A stretch of DNA of 64,000 bases from Paenibacillus crassostreae (GCF_001857945.1 NZ_CP017770.1:3720001-3784000), one strand, 5' to 3'. Counted from the stretch's first letter, positions 7,547 to 16,873 are shown. Translations and numbers: made by a program. Notes: generated from the sequence alone by a model not told the origin.

Positions 7547-9337
7547 ATGAGAAGGATGATGAGGCTAAGAGAATTATATACACTTCGGAATCAGATATTT
7601 ATAGGTTTCTTTGTGGTTATGCTCATTATTATTAGTGTAGCAGGTGTATTTATTTACGATAGAGTATCTACTCTCCTTAAAAATAATACAGAGAAGCATA
7701 TCCAACAAACAGCTGTTCAAGCTACAGGAAGATTGGATGCAATCATCTCACAAATTGATAGTATGACTCTGCAAGTAGCAACCAATACAAACGTTCAGCA
7801 ACTGTTGATGAAAGAATTAGATGGACAACCTGGAACCTTTAATGAACGCCAATCCTTATTGGAAATTGCGGGAAGTTATCAGGCTTATACTAACAATGTA
7901 GAGTCATTGGAATTATACACTTCAGATAACAAGCTATTGTTCCCTATGGGTGACAGTACGCTCACTAGTCGTGTGGATAAATGCTATATTGAGGAGGCCA
8001 ATCGGCAGAAGGGAAGACTTGTCTGGATTGGAATTGATACTAATGATCCTAATTATATTCTAGCGATAAGGCAAATAAGCATGTTAGACAGGTGGTTCAT
8101 GCGTGGTGGATATATTCTTGTACGAATCCAGCGAAGTTCTTTTGAACTAAATGAATCAACGGTAAACAATGAAGCAGGGGAATCCATTCTGTTGGTGGAT
8201 GAGCATGGGAGATTGGTAAATTCAATTGAACGATCAGATACGGTTCTAGAACCTTTCTTAGATAGCGAGAATCAGACAGTCACGTTTGAGGGACAAGATT
8301 ACGTAATGGTCAAGCAACATTCGGACAAGACCAATTGGACTCTAATTATTCTAACACCCGTCCAATATATCACTAAGGGTATTTCTGTACTACGGACTGC
8401 TCTTTATGCATCGGGTGGTATTGGGGCGTTATTATTCCTGATCATGTCTTTTTCCTTATCTACACTAATTACTCGCCCTATTATCCAACTGATCAAAGCG
8501 ATGCGGAAATCTCGATTTGGTGTATTAACACCAAACCTTGAAACGGTACATACGATCGAACTAAGCGAGTTGAACAATACGTACAATCAGATGGTTAATC
8601 ATATGAATCAGTTAATCCGTGTCGTGTATGAGAAAGAAATGTTGCAGAGTCGTACGGAATTAAAAGCACTACAAGCGCAGATAAATCCACATTTTCTATT
8701 CAATACACTTGAGGCATTTAATTGGTCGCTTGAGGAGAAAGGGGAGGAAGAATTAGCTAGTCTAGTTGTAGCTATGTCCAAATTGTTTCGTTATACCATC
8801 AGTAGCCCCAATCAAGACGAATGGGTAACCATTGGTGTTGAATTGGAGCAGGTTAAACGTTATTTACAACTTATGCAGATGAGACTTGGTGAGCGCTTAA
8901 GTTGGAGTATAGATATTTCGCCGAGTTGCAACTCTGTCGCAATTCCCAAATTATTGATTCAGCCTCTAGTAGAGAACGCAATCCTTCATGGCGTAGAGAG
9001 CAAGATTAAACCAGGGAAAATTATTGTAAGTGTATTACCATCTGATAGAGAGGGTTGGACAACGGTAACTGTGAGCGATGATGGTCCGGGTATGAACGAA
9101 GAACTGCTACGGCAATTATCTAAAGCCTTAGAAGCTGGATCATCTATCTCTTCGAAAGGATCAGGTATCGGACTTGTCAATGTGCAACAACGCCTGAAGC
9201 TTTATTATGGAAGCGAAATTGAAAAGGTAGAAGGGTTACGCTTAAGTAGTCGTATATCAGCGGGAACGATTGTTGAATTTGAAATACCCAATGAACTAGG
9301 GGGACATGATAGTGACAAAATCAATTCTGATTGTTGA
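7547..9337 (+). CDS. YesM-like sensor histidine kinase
   Basis: About 596 residues with the standard order: TM1 near residues 16-38, an extracellular sensor of about 240 residues, TM2 near 285-305, a HAMP segment, the LytS/YesM-type kinase box QINPHFLFNTLE with phospho-acceptor His near 381, and an HATPase with NAILHG and DDGPGM. Possible starts are TTG 7541, ATG 7547 and ATG 7559. I take 7547; TTTGGGG just before it is the best ribosome site. The gene overlaps the response regulator by 32 bases. YesM/YesN pairs normally control neighbouring carbohydrate genes, and here an ABC importer follows. The signal is likely an extracellular sugar, alone or with a binding protein. Confidence 0.9.
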   Translation: MRRMMRLRELYTLRNQIFIGFFVVMLIIISVAGVFIYDRVSTLLKNNTEKHIQQTAVQATGRLDAIISQIDSMTLQVATNTNVQQLLMKELDGQPGTFNERQSLLEIAGSYQAYTNNVESLELYTSDNKLLFPMGDSTLTSRVDKCYIEEANRQKGRLVWIGIDTNDPNYILAIRQISMLDRWFMRGGYILVRIQRSSFELNESTVNNEAGESILLVDEHGRLVNSIERSDTVLEPFLDSENQTVTFEGQDYVMVKQHSDKTNWTLIILTPVQYITKGISVLRTALYASGGIGALLFLIMSFSLSTLITRPIIQLIKAMRKSRFGVLTPNLETVHTIELSELNNTYNQMVNHMNQLIRVVYEKEMLQSRTELKALQAQINPHFLFNTLEAFNWSLEEKGEEELASLVVAMSKLFRYTISSPNQDEWVTIGVELEQVKRYLQLMQMRLGERLSWSIDISPSCNSVAIPKLLIQPLVENAILHGVESKIKPGKIIVSVLPSDREGWTTVTVSDDGPGMNEELLRQLSKALEAGSSISSKGSGIGLVNVQQRLKLYYGSEIEKVEGLRLSSRISAGTIVEFEIPNELGGHDSDKINSDC

Positions 9338-10103
9338 CGATGAACCTCGAACACGTAAGGGAATTAAGAATACTTTAGAGAATTGCTCTATCGAGCATCC
9401 TTATCATGTGGAGACGGCAAGTAATGGTATTGAGGCTATGGAATGGCTTCAGCATCATGTAGTTCATTTACTAATAACAGATGTACAGATGCCAGAATTC
9501 AGTGGCCTGGATCTTATTCAATCATTGTATGATAAGCCAAATAAACCTATGATTATCGTGATTTCTGGTCATGCAGAATTTAAATACGCACAGAAGGCAC
9601 TTCAACTCGGGGCTATCAATTATTTGCTGAAGCCAATAGATAAAGAGGAACTTCTTAATGTTGTACAGCATGCATTACAAATGGAAGAGGATATTAGGCG
9701 ACAAGAGAATATTGCGAAGCTCGTTGACAAGAAGCTGTGGCAGTTAAGTGATTCGAATGAACAGCAAAGTACACCAGTCCGTGAGGTTGTGGCGTATGTA
9801 GAAGGACATCTACACGAATCGATTACGCTTAGTGGGCTTGCATTGATGTTTCATTTGAATGCTAGCTATTTGAGCGTGCTCTTTAAGGAGCAGGTAGGGA
9901 TGACATTTAGTGAATATCTATCACGAAGCAGGATTCAACGTGCTAAGGTTCTACTGGCACAGACCCGAATGCCAATTGGTGAAATAGCTGAGAAGGTAGG
10001 GTACCAGACCGATAAGTATTTCATTAAGGTATTTAAGTCATTGGAATTCATTAGTCCTAGTAAATATAGACAACAGATAGTGGATAAAGATGAGATAGAA
10101 TAG
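9306..10103 (+). CDS. YesN-like response regulator with AraC-type DNA-binding domain (short form)
   Basis: A 265-residue protein: REC domain at residues 5-125 with phospho-acceptor D59 (LLITDVQMPE) and K109 (INYLLKPI), then an AraC helix-turn-helix pair from about 160 to 260 (SYLSVLFKEQVGMTFSEYL and IGEIAEKVGYQTDKYFIKVF). YesN proteins usually exceed 500 residues; this one lacks the middle domain. The ATG lies inside the kinase gene's end and the overlap implies coupled translation. The likely target is the ABC transporter operon starting 121 bases downstream. Confidence 0.9.
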   Translation: MIVTKSILIVDDEPRTRKGIKNTLENCSIEHPYHVETASNGIEAMEWLQHHVVHLLITDVQMPEFSGLDLIQSLYDKPNKPMIIVISGHAEFKYAQKALQLGAINYLLKPIDKEELLNVVQHALQMEEDIRRQENIAKLVDKKLWQLSDSNEQQSTPVREVVAYVEGHLHESITLSGLALMFHLNASYLSVLFKEQVGMTFSEYLSRSRIQRAKVLLAQTRMPIGEIAEKVGYQTDKYFIKVFKSLEFISPSKYRQQIVDKDEIE

Positions 10104-10164
10104 AACCAATAATAGTGGAGTTTTTCCTAATGAGTGTGATCTTATAGATACTCAATACCCGTGC

Positions 10165-10189
10165 TAGAATACATATGAGAGCGGTTACA
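10165..10189 (+). promoter_or_regulatory. Promoter -10 box with cre site (CcpA) for the ABC importer operon
   Basis: TGAGAGCGGTTACA at 10176-10189 matches the cre consensus TGWNANCGNTNWCA at every position. It lies just downstream of a -10-like TAGAAT (10165-10170), so bound CcpA would cover the transcription start. The -35 is weak (TTATAG near 10142), as expected for an activator-dependent promoter served by the YesN-like regulator. Confidence 0.65.
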
Positions 10190-10224
10190 ATGATCGTTCG
10201 ACAACTTTAAAAGGGGTTGAAGTG

Positions 10225-11580
10225 ATGTCTAGAAAGAAAGTTACTTCTGGTTTAATGCTTGTGTTTACTTTATTGCTTATATTGTCGGGATGTGGCGGAG
10301 CAACAGGTAATAATAATGCTAATGCTAAGACAGACAATGGATCCAAGGATGTTGCTGAAGTTACTGAAGTTGAAGAAAAAGTTACTTTGAATCTAATGCA
10401 CTTATGGCCTGAGGGAAGTTCCGCACAACAGAATAAGCTAGTCAATGAGATTGTAGAACAATATCAGGCTGAGCATACGAATGTAACCATCAAACAAGAA
10501 ATTCTGGAGAATGAGCAATATAAGAACAAGTTAAAAGTGCTATCAGCATCTAATGAACTACCTGATGTTGGAATAACATGGGCTGCAGGATTTATGGAAC
10601 CTTATGTAAAAGGAGGATTATTCGCTGAACTAGATGATATTCTTTCTGGAGATCTACTTAAGGATAAATTTGTGGCAGGGACTACGGAAGCCTTTTCAGT
10701 AGATAACAAGACATATGCATTACCTATTGAATTAAATATCTCACCGATTTACTATAACAAAGCCATTTTTGCTGAATATAGTTTAGAAGTTCCAACAACA
10801 TACGATGAATTTAAACAAGTCGTGAAAACACTATCAGATAATGGTGTAGCTCCGATTGCATTAGGGAACAAGGATCGCTGGACAGGATCATTATGGTATA
10901 TGTATTTGGCAGATCGTATCGCCGGAAATGAGACCCTTAAGAAAGCTATTGATGGTTCAGGTTCCTTCGATGACCCAGGCCTAATTCAAGCAGCTACTGA
11001 AGTTCAATCTTTAGTAGATTTGAACGCATTTAATAAAGGTTTTAATGGACTTTCCAATGAAGAAGGAAAATCTGAGTTCATGAATAGCAATGCAGCAATG
11101 TATCTTATGGGAACATGGGAACTTCCGAACTATACAACCAATCCTGATATCCCACAAGAATTTAAAGATAACATCGGATTCTTTAAGTTCCCAACGGTTG
11201 AAGCTGGTAAGGGAAATATCAATAGCTGGGTAGGTGGCCCTGGTGTAGGTCTATTCGTAGCCGAACAATCTAAAGTGAAAGAAGAAGCAAAAGCATTTGT
11301 TGAATACTTTGTATCGAAATGGGGAGAACAGGCTGTGACTGCTGCAGGAGTTATTCCGGCAACAAAGGTGGACACAACACAAGGATCTCTACCACAGTTA
11401 TATACCGAGTTACTTAATGAATTGAATAGTGCAAGTAGCATTACATTGTTTGCTGATGTTCAAATGAAACCGAATGCTGCACAAGAGCATTTAAATATGA
11501 TTCAAGCTCTATTCGGAAAAGTTGTTAATGCTGAAGAATTTACTAAGAAACATATAGAAGCCATCGAAAAAGGAAACTAG
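10225..11580 (+). CDS. Carbohydrate ABC transporter substrate-binding lipoprotein
   Basis: A 451-residue family 1 extracellular binding protein. The lipoprotein signal peptide ends in the lipobox ILSGC, followed by an Asn/Gly-rich linker. The mature part begins KVTLNLMHLWPEGS and has the family's alternation of Gly-rich turns and aromatic residues (KDRWTGSLWYMYLADR, MGTWELPNY). ATG 10225 is preferred over the overlapping GTG 10222, with GGGG at 10212 upstream. Together with the two permeases it forms a CUT1-type importer for a sugar or oligosaccharide; the ligand cannot be read from sequence. The operon carries no ATPase, so a shared MsmX/MsiK-type ATPase elsewhere is expected. Confidence 0.92.
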   Translation: MSRKKVTSGLMLVFTLLLILSGCGGATGNNNANAKTDNGSKDVAEVTEVEEKVTLNLMHLWPEGSSAQQNKLVNEIVEQYQAEHTNVTIKQEILENEQYKNKLKVLSASNELPDVGITWAAGFMEPYVKGGLFAELDDILSGDLLKDKFVAGTTEAFSVDNKTYALPIELNISPIYYNKAIFAEYSLEVPTTYDEFKQVVKTLSDNGVAPIALGNKDRWTGSLWYMYLADRIAGNETLKKAIDGSGSFDDPGLIQAATEVQSLVDLNAFNKGFNGLSNEEGKSEFMNSNAAMYLMGTWELPNYTTNPDIPQEFKDNIGFFKFPTVEAGKGNINSWVGGPGVGLFVAEQSKVKEEAKAFVEYFVSKWGEQAVTAAGVIPATKVDTTQGSLPQLYTELLNELNSASSITLFADVQMKPNAAQEHLNMIQALFGKVVNAEEFTKKHIEAIEKGN

Positions 11581-11630
11581 TATAGATAACCATACATCGA
11601 GATAAACAGGGAGGGAGAGGAGACAACCGG

Positions 11631-12512
11631 ATGGAAAAGGTTATGTCTAACAAAGGAATTATTGCACTATACATCCTACCTTCATTGCTACTAATATTAG
11701 GACTCATATATATTCCAATCATATTAACGGGATATTATGGGCTGAACCAGTGGGATGGCATAGGGGCAATGACTTTTATCGGTCTAGAAAACTATACTGC
11801 TCTTCTGAAAGATTCAACTTTTTGGCAGAGTGCTTATCATTCATTACTACTTGCAGTATTTTCAGTCATTAGTTTATTGGTTTATCTACTTATTGCTATT
11901 GTATTATCTGGGAAAATAAAAGGTGCAAATCTACTACGGAAGATATATTTAATTCCTATGTTACTATCTTCCGTAGCCATTGCTCAATTGTGGTTAAAAA
12001 TATACCATCCGACAAATGGTGTACTGAATACTTTTCTAATGTCGCTAGGAATCGAGGATCCACCTTTATGGTTGGCTGATCCTAAGATCGTAATGGTAGC
12101 CCTTTTTGTACCCATTTTGTGGCAGTATGCTGGATTCTATATTCTCATCTATTATGCGGCATTAAAGAATATTCCTGAATCATTAGTGGAAGCTGCGAGA
12201 ATTGATGGAGCTAATGCTTGGCAAATAGCCTATCTAATTAAACTACCTTTAATTACAGAAGTCATAAAAGTAACAATTGTCTTAGCTGTTGTTGGATCTT
12301 TGAAATATTTTGATCTAATATACGTGATGACAGATGGTGGTCCTAACGGATCAAGTGAAGTAATGGCATCTTATATGTATCATAAAGCCTTCCGAAGCTT
12401 CGACTTTGGTTATGGCAGTGCGATAGGATTCTTCCTATTACTCATTTGCCTGGTTGTGACGTACCTGATTCGTAAGGCAACTGCCTCTAAAGACACGATT
12501 CAATACTCATAA
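11631..12512 (+). CDS. CUT1-type sugar ABC transporter permease (MalF-like)
   Basis: A 293-residue membrane protein with six predicted transmembrane segments (first at residues 8-30). The cytoplasmic EAA loop EAARIDGANAWQIAYLIKLP couples it to the ATPase. GGGAGGGAGAGGAG precedes ATG 11631; ATG 11643 is an alternative. It lies 50 bases after the binding-protein gene and 16 before the second permease. Confidence 0.92.
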   Translation: MEKVMSNKGIIALYILPSLLLILGLIYIPIILTGYYGLNQWDGIGAMTFIGLENYTALLKDSTFWQSAYHSLLLAVFSVISLLVYLLIAIVLSGKIKGANLLRKIYLIPMLLSSVAIAQLWLKIYHPTNGVLNTFLMSLGIEDPPLWLADPKIVMVALFVPILWQYAGFYILIYYAALKNIPESLVEAARIDGANAWQIAYLIKLPLITEVIKVTIVLAVVGSLKYFDLIYVMTDGGPNGSSEVMASYMYHKAFRSFDFGYGSAIGFFLLLICLVVTYLIRKATASKDTIQYS

Positions 12513-12528
12513 GAGAGGAGGACCCTTG

Positions 12529-13413
12529 ATGAAGACGAACACGATGACATCTCCCCAAGTGCCCGTCACTGGACTGGGACGGAAGACATTGAGTAAAGCG
12601 GGTTATAGCGTATTGTATGTTTTTCTTATTATGGTAGCCATTCTGCAGATACTTCCATTAATCTGGCTATTTATATTCTCGTTAAAGAATAACCAAGAAG
12701 TTTTTAATATGGCTCCATTCGCGATACCTGCACATCCGCATTGGGAGAATTATGTGAATGCATGGACTAAAGGAAATATCGGTAGCTACTTCCTTAATAG
12801 TGTGTGGGTAACAGCTGTTGCCCTAGCATTTACGGTTGTGCTAGCTAGCATGGTTACATTCGCTATGACTCGTATGAAATGGAAAGCGAGCTCATTCGTT
12901 CTAGGCCTGTTCATGGTCGGAATGATGATTCCTGTCCATTCTACCTTGATTCCCTTGTTTAGTATTTTTCAAAAAGTAAATTTAATTGATAATCCTATAT
13001 CCATAATTCTAGCGTATGTTGCGTTTAATATGCCGATCACGATCATGATTCTACTCGGCTTTTACTATGCACTACCTAAAGAGGTAGAGGAAGCAGCGGT
13101 GATGGACGGAGCTACAGTGAATCGAATATTCTTCCGAATCATATTGCCTATGACTTCGTCCGTTATTGCCACTACAGGGATTATTAACATGATTTACAAC
13201 TGGAATGAATTTATATTCGTTAATACATTTATTAGTTCGGAGAAATATAAGACGCTGACCGTCGGTGTGCAGAACTTCATCGGACAATATTCAACGAATT
13301 GGGGGGCTATTGGTGCAACTCTAGTCATTAGTATCCTACCTATTCTGTTAGCCTTCCTCCTTATGAGTGATCGCATTGTCGAGGGAATTGCCGCTGGATC
13401 AGTGAAAGGTTAA
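12529..13413 (+). CDS. CUT1-type sugar ABC transporter permease (MalG-like)
   Basis: A 294-residue permease with six transmembrane segments starting near residue 25, and the EAA-loop EEAAVMDGATVNRIFFRIIL. GAGAGGAGG ends 7 bases before ATG 12529; an in-frame TTG three bases earlier is less likely. It pairs with the upstream permease to form the membrane channel and is the last gene before a strong terminator. Confidence 0.92.
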   Translation: MKTNTMTSPQVPVTGLGRKTLSKAGYSVLYVFLIMVAILQILPLIWLFIFSLKNNQEVFNMAPFAIPAHPHWENYVNAWTKGNIGSYFLNSVWVTAVALAFTVVLASMVTFAMTRMKWKASSFVLGLFMVGMMIPVHSTLIPLFSIFQKVNLIDNPISIILAYVAFNMPITIMILLGFYYALPKEVEEAAVMDGATVNRIFFRIILPMTSSVIATTGIINMIYNWNEFIFVNTFISSEKYKTLTVGVQNFIGQYSTNWGAIGATLVISILPILLAFLLMSDRIVEGIAAGSVKG

Positions 13414-13444
13414 ATGGTTTGTTGATTACAGCTAAATAAATGTT

Positions 13445-13493
13445 AAGGGGCAGTCTCAGAAGTCATGTGAATGACTTTGGACTGCCCCTTTGT
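13445..13493. terminator. Strong terminator, probably bidirectional
   Basis: AAGGGGCAGTC (13445-13455) pairs with GGACTGCCCCTT (13479-13490), with an inner stem AGTCAT/ATGACT. It sits between the plus-strand permease and the minus-strand gene ending at 13501, and can serve both. Confidence 0.8.
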
Positions 13494-13500
13494 TTATACA

Positions 13501-14196
13501 TTATGCTTTGTAATCGGGATTATGCTGTGTGTATCCACCGTCAGGATCATCTACTAGTGTATTCCCATCACCGTCTCTGAAATAACCGTCAACGTAAGTC
13601 CCATCGGCACGCTCATAACCCTCTACGTAATGTGCTTCTACATCATGCATATTAGGATTCTCGATAGTGGCAGATTCAGTAGAGTCAATCGTCTCCGTTG
13701 AGTCTATCGTATGGACTTCGGTGTTGGCATCGGCAACCTCTCCACTATCTATACCGTCTGCACCATCTATGACATCCAGTACACCTACAGCCAAGGTAGC
13801 TACTGCCGCTACTTTTATTAACCCTTTGGCACCGTCTTTAACTTTTTCATAATCCTCTTGTTTGAAACCCTCTACCAGTTCCTTACCATTGGCATAGGTA
13901 TATTTTACAGAACTCACAATCCCCTTGGCAGTTGTAGAAACAGCACCACCAATATCTTTCATTCCATTGCTAGACTGTTCTTCGTTACTTGTAATCAGAC
14001 CTGCTGCTGTATCATATACGCCACCAGCCAAGTCACCTGCAGTTGTTCCAGCAATAATGGTAGCTTTCTCCACACTATCGCCTACCTCTTTGATGAATGG
14101 ACTACCGGTAATCTCTCCAACCACACGTACACTACCACCAATCACTTTACCTGTAACTTCACCTGCGAATTGACCAAGTCCTTTTAGAAAACTCAT
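13501..14196 (-). CDS. Hypothetical protein, glycine-rich with C-terminal GY-R-DGT-V-GY repeat
   Basis: A 231-residue protein with GAAGGAGTTGTAC before the ATG at 14196. I do not recognise a functional family. Residues 1-60 are Gly/Val-rich with glycine spacing (GQFAGEVTGKVIGGSVRVVG). Residues 120-145 form a short hydrophobic segment. Residues 150-185 are acidic with repeated ETIDSTE units. The end has YVEGYERADGTYVDGYFRDG, two copies of a GY-x-R/D-DG-T-V motif found at the C-termini of many Firmicute and phage proteins of unknown role. No signal peptide is clear. It is a single-gene unit opposite to its neighbours. Confidence 0.75.
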   Translation of the reverse strand: MSFLKGLGQFAGEVTGKVIGGSVRVVGEITGSPFIKEVGDSVEKATIIAGTTAGDLAGGVYDTAAGLITSNEEQSSNGMKDIGGAVSTTAKGIVSSVKYTYANGKELVEGFKQEDYEKVKDGAKGLIKVAAVATLAVGVLDVIDGADGIDSGEVADANTEVHTIDSTETIDSTESATIENPNMHDVEAHYVEGYERADGTYVDGYFRDGDGNTLVDDPDGGYTQHNPDYKA

Positions 14197-14384
14197 ATGT
14201 ACAACTCCTTCCGGATGTATAGTTCGAATGTACTAGATTAGATTTATTGTACGATAAGATCAATGAGAATGACAACAAAATAGTAACTTTCATTTAGGAA
14301 TCAATTTCATAATCGCCTATGCAGCTTTAATAAGGAGTATATACTGATCGGCTTGGTACATGATATACCAAGTCATATTGTGAA

Positions 14385-14413
14385 TTGACATCTGACTTTT
14401 CATTCTCTATACT
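14385..14413 (+). promoter_or_regulatory. Sigma-A promoter of the tyrS T-box transcript
   Basis: Consensus TTGACA (14385-14390) and TATACT (14408-14413) are separated by exactly 17 bases. Transcription would begin near 14420, just before the T-box. Confidence 0.85.
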
Positions 14414-14429
14414 GGGTTTAATCTAATAT

Positions 14430-14680
14430 ACGGTATACGTTGAAGGAATTAGTAGCAGGCTGTCACTGTTCATCAGAAAGCTGGGGGTTGATGTGACCTA
14501 GCACAAACAGTTTTGTGAATTACACTCTGGAGTATCTTAGGTAACACTAAGCGGACTAGCCAACGATAATCTGGCTATGAGTGGTATGAATAGTTGCTCT
14601 AACACTATTTATGCAATTTGGGTGGTAACACGGTTAATCAATCGTCCCTATGTCTAATGTAGACATAGGGACGATTTTTG
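14430..14680 (+). ncRNA. T-box riboswitch (tyrosine specifier) of tyrS
   Basis: Stem I elements (AGAAAGCTGGGGGTTGATGTGA at about 14475-14496, in two parts) lead to the specifier loop GTGAATTACACTCTGG, in which TAC (14521-14523) is the Tyr codon followed by the usual A. The T-box bulge sequence GGGTGGTAACACGG (14620-14633) would pair with the tRNA-Tyr acceptor end. A terminator stem of 16 bp (14641-14656 with 14660-14675) ends in TTTTT. Uncharged tRNA-Tyr should stabilise the antiterminator and let tyrS be transcribed. Confidence 0.92.
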
Positions 14681-14749
14681 CATATATGGCGTTATTGTAC
14701 GTATGAGAGATGAATTAAGTTGTAATATATAAAAGGAGCTGAATGAAGG

Positions 14750-16021
14750 ATGAGTATTATGAATATTATTGATGAATTGGAATGGCGCGGTGCGATTAAT
14801 CAACAGACGGATGCAGAGGGATTACTTGAATTAGTTAGTGAGAAGAAAATTTCTCTGTACTGTGGTGTAGATCCAACCGGTGACAGTATGCATATTGGAC
14901 ACCTAATTCCATTCATGATATTGAAGCGATTCCAAGAATTCGGCCATTTTCCGGTTATCTTAATTGGTGGGGCGACAGGAACGATTGGTGATCCAAGTGG
15001 ACGTTCATCGGAACGTCAATTACAGACATTAGAGCAAGTACAACATAATGTGGACGCGTTAACAGCGCAAATGAAGAAGCTATTTGTTACCGATGGTGAT
15101 GCTCAACTGAAAATGGTGAACAATTATGATTGGACGCATACGATCAATATTATCGACTTCTTACGTGACTACGGGAAGAATTTCAGTATCAATGCCATGT
15201 TGTCAAAAGATGTTGTATCTAGCCGTCTAGATAGTGGGATTTCCTTTACTGAATTCACATATCAAATTTTGCAGTCCATCGATTACCTTCATCTATATAA
15301 AGAAGAAGGAGTGCAATTACAGATTGGTGGATCGGATCAATGGGGGAATATCACTAGTGGTCTTGACTTGATTCGTAAAAAAGAAGGTTCTGACGCGAAG
15401 GCCTTCGGATTAACGATTCCATTAATGTTGAAGTCTGATGGTACGAAATTTGGTAAATCTGCAGGTGGGGCAATCTGGTTAGATCCAGCCCAAACTTCTC
15501 CTTATGAGTTCTACCAATTCTGGCTGAATTCAGATGATCGGGACGTAATTAAATACTTGAAATACTTCACATTCTTATCGAAAGAAGAGATTCAAGAACT
15601 TGAGAATAAAGTGGAGACAGATCCTGGTAAACGTGAAGCACAACGGGTTCTTGCTGAAGAGATGACCAAATTCGTCCATGACGAAGAAGCATTAGTTCAA
15701 GCCATTAAAATCTCACAAGCGTTATTTAGTGGGGATATCAAATCATTAACAGCGAATGAGATTGAGCAAGGATTCAAAGAAATGCCTACGTTCGAAGCAA
15801 CCAAAGAATCTAAGAACATTGTGGACTGGCTAGTAGATCTAGGAATCGAACCATCTAAGCGCCAAGCCCGAGAAGATATCAATAATGGAGCGATTTCCAT
15901 GAATGGTGAAAAAGTAGAGGACGTCAACACGGAAGTAACCGTAGACAAATCATTTGATGGCCGATTTATTATTATTCGTAAAGGGAAGAAGAAATACAGC
16001 CTGATTAGATTAGTGGATTAA
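14750..16021 (+). CDS. tyrS: Tyrosyl-tRNA synthetase
   Basis: A 423-residue class I synthetase of full TyrS length. CGVDPTGDSMHIGHL contains the HIGH motif at residues 48-51; GGSDQWGNI binds tyrosine; KSDGTKFGKSAG near residue 232 is the KMSKS-like loop (KFGKS). The C-terminal S4-type RNA-binding domain runs from about 350 to 415 (PSKRQAREDINNGAISMNG). AAGGAG lies 11 bases before ATG 14750. The T-box upstream gives tyrosine-specific regulation. Firmicutes can carry tyrS and tyrZ paralogues; the KFGKS form is typical of TyrS. Confidence 0.96.
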   Translation: MSIMNIIDELEWRGAINQQTDAEGLLELVSEKKISLYCGVDPTGDSMHIGHLIPFMILKRFQEFGHFPVILIGGATGTIGDPSGRSSERQLQTLEQVQHNVDALTAQMKKLFVTDGDAQLKMVNNYDWTHTINIIDFLRDYGKNFSINAMLSKDVVSSRLDSGISFTEFTYQILQSIDYLHLYKEEGVQLQIGGSDQWGNITSGLDLIRKKEGSDAKAFGLTIPLMLKSDGTKFGKSAGGAIWLDPAQTSPYEFYQFWLNSDDRDVIKYLKYFTFLSKEEIQELENKVETDPGKREAQRVLAEEMTKFVHDEEALVQAIKISQALFSGDIKSLTANEIEQGFKEMPTFEATKESKNIVDWLVDLGIEPSKRQAREDINNGAISMNGEKVEDVNTEVTVDKSFDGRFIIIRKGKKKYSLIRLVD

Positions 16022-16093
16022 GCAGACTTTCGTTATAACACATAACAGATTGAGAATGATCTTGTTTGAGAGCATACTATAAATAATGTTGAG

Positions 16094-16136
16094 AAATAAA
16101 CCGAATGATTTGTAAGTGGAATCCTCGGTTTATTTT
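16094..16136 (+). terminator. Terminator of tyrS
   Basis: AATAAACCGA (16094-16103) pairs perfectly with TCGGTTTATT (16125-16134), followed by a short T-rich stretch. The stem core AATAAACCGAG resembles the dispersed repeat found at 16664, 22415 and 23787. Confidence 0.7.
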
Positions 16137-16551
16137 GTGTTGTATGATTTTTCGTGGCATTCATCAAGAATTTTCAAAGATATCATTGGAAGAACACCTT
16201 TTGATTATATACGTGCTTTTTCAAAAAAGTTTGGCTTATCGCCAAAAAAATATAGTCAAAACACGCCGCCCATTCAACTTTTTATGCCTGAAAGAGTTTT
16301 CGATACCTACCGAGCTTTTCATAAGGGAGAGATGAAAGTTGCCCCCATGTAAGATGATGATTTTCCAAGGTGAACCGTATAACGACGATGACTTTAAGGA
16401 TGAAATCGGAGAAGTTTGGAGGCACATTGAGAAATTCGATCCTACGATTTATGGATATCACTGGGCACCTGAAGTAGCACCGAGATTTCAACTTGCTCCG
16501 ATGGGGTATCGAGGATACATTGAAGCGCGGTCTGTTGTTGGAGTGAATTAA
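16116..16551 (+). pseudogene. Decayed AraC-family regulator with GyrI-like ligand-binding domain
   Basis: Frame one reads HSSRIFKDIIGRTPFDYIRA and then directly FSKKFGLSPKKYSQNTPPIQ. In intact AraC proteins about 40 residues of the second helix-turn-helix lie between these pieces, so an internal deletion has joined them. The protein then reads FDTYRAFHKGEMK and, in another frame, LPPCKMMIFQGEP, GEVWRHIEKFDPTIYG and QLAPMGYRGYIEAR, the end of a GyrI-like effector domain. A second deletion with frameshift near 16338 removed most of that domain. The N-terminus is also missing. No product is expected. Confidence 0.7.
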
Positions 16552-16817
16552 CTCGTGTGATGTAAGTATTCTACGTGTAAGTGAAAACTTGTTATTTTAA
16601 CGATAGTGGAAAATGTGATATATCAGTTAGCTAGACATCAATATGAATACTCATGGGTTGAATAACCCGAGGATCCGTGACAGTTACATGGGAGTCTCGG
16701 GTTTTTATGTATAGTAAGCTGGCTTCCTCGGTTTTATGTAATAACTTATGAATTTCGTATGGTAATGAATAGTCATCTATTTCATGGGTAAGAATATAAT
16801 ATTAAATAAAAGTACGT
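16552..16817. other. Non-coding stretch with repeat copy and terminator-like hairpin
   Basis: No gene is seen. The stretch carries a copy of the terminator-like repeat (see 16664-16706) and a TATAAT box at 16795-16800 that may be the -10 of the toxin-antitoxin pair; no good -35 accompanies it. Confidence 0.5.
16664..16706 (+). repeat. Terminator-like dispersed repeat, copy 1
   Basis: AACCCGAG (16664-16671) pairs with CTCGGGTT (16696-16703) and is followed by TTTTT. The context TTGAATAACCCGAGGA...CAGTTACATGG is shared with copies at 22407-22455 and 23782-23830. It can act as a terminator for the upstream region. Confidence 0.6.
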
Positions 16818-16844
16818 TATGTGCACTATGTACATTATGTGCAT
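16818..16844 (+). promoter_or_regulatory. Three 9-bp tandem repeats, candidate operator of the toxin-antitoxin pair
   Basis: TATGTGCAC, TATGTACAT and TATGTGCAT follow one another without a gap, 30 bases before the antitoxin start and downstream of TATAAT at 16795-16800. Iterated sites next to a promoter are usual for antitoxin autoregulation. Binding by this antitoxin is an inference. Confidence 0.4.
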
Positions 16845-16873
16845 TTGGTGCTAGGATTGGAGGTGAGGAGGGA

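Noticed and set aside
14352..14372. Small inverted repeat CTTGGTA...TACCAAG before the tyrS promoter
   Set aside because: Only 7 bp with no T run and no clear target; too short to call an operator or terminator.
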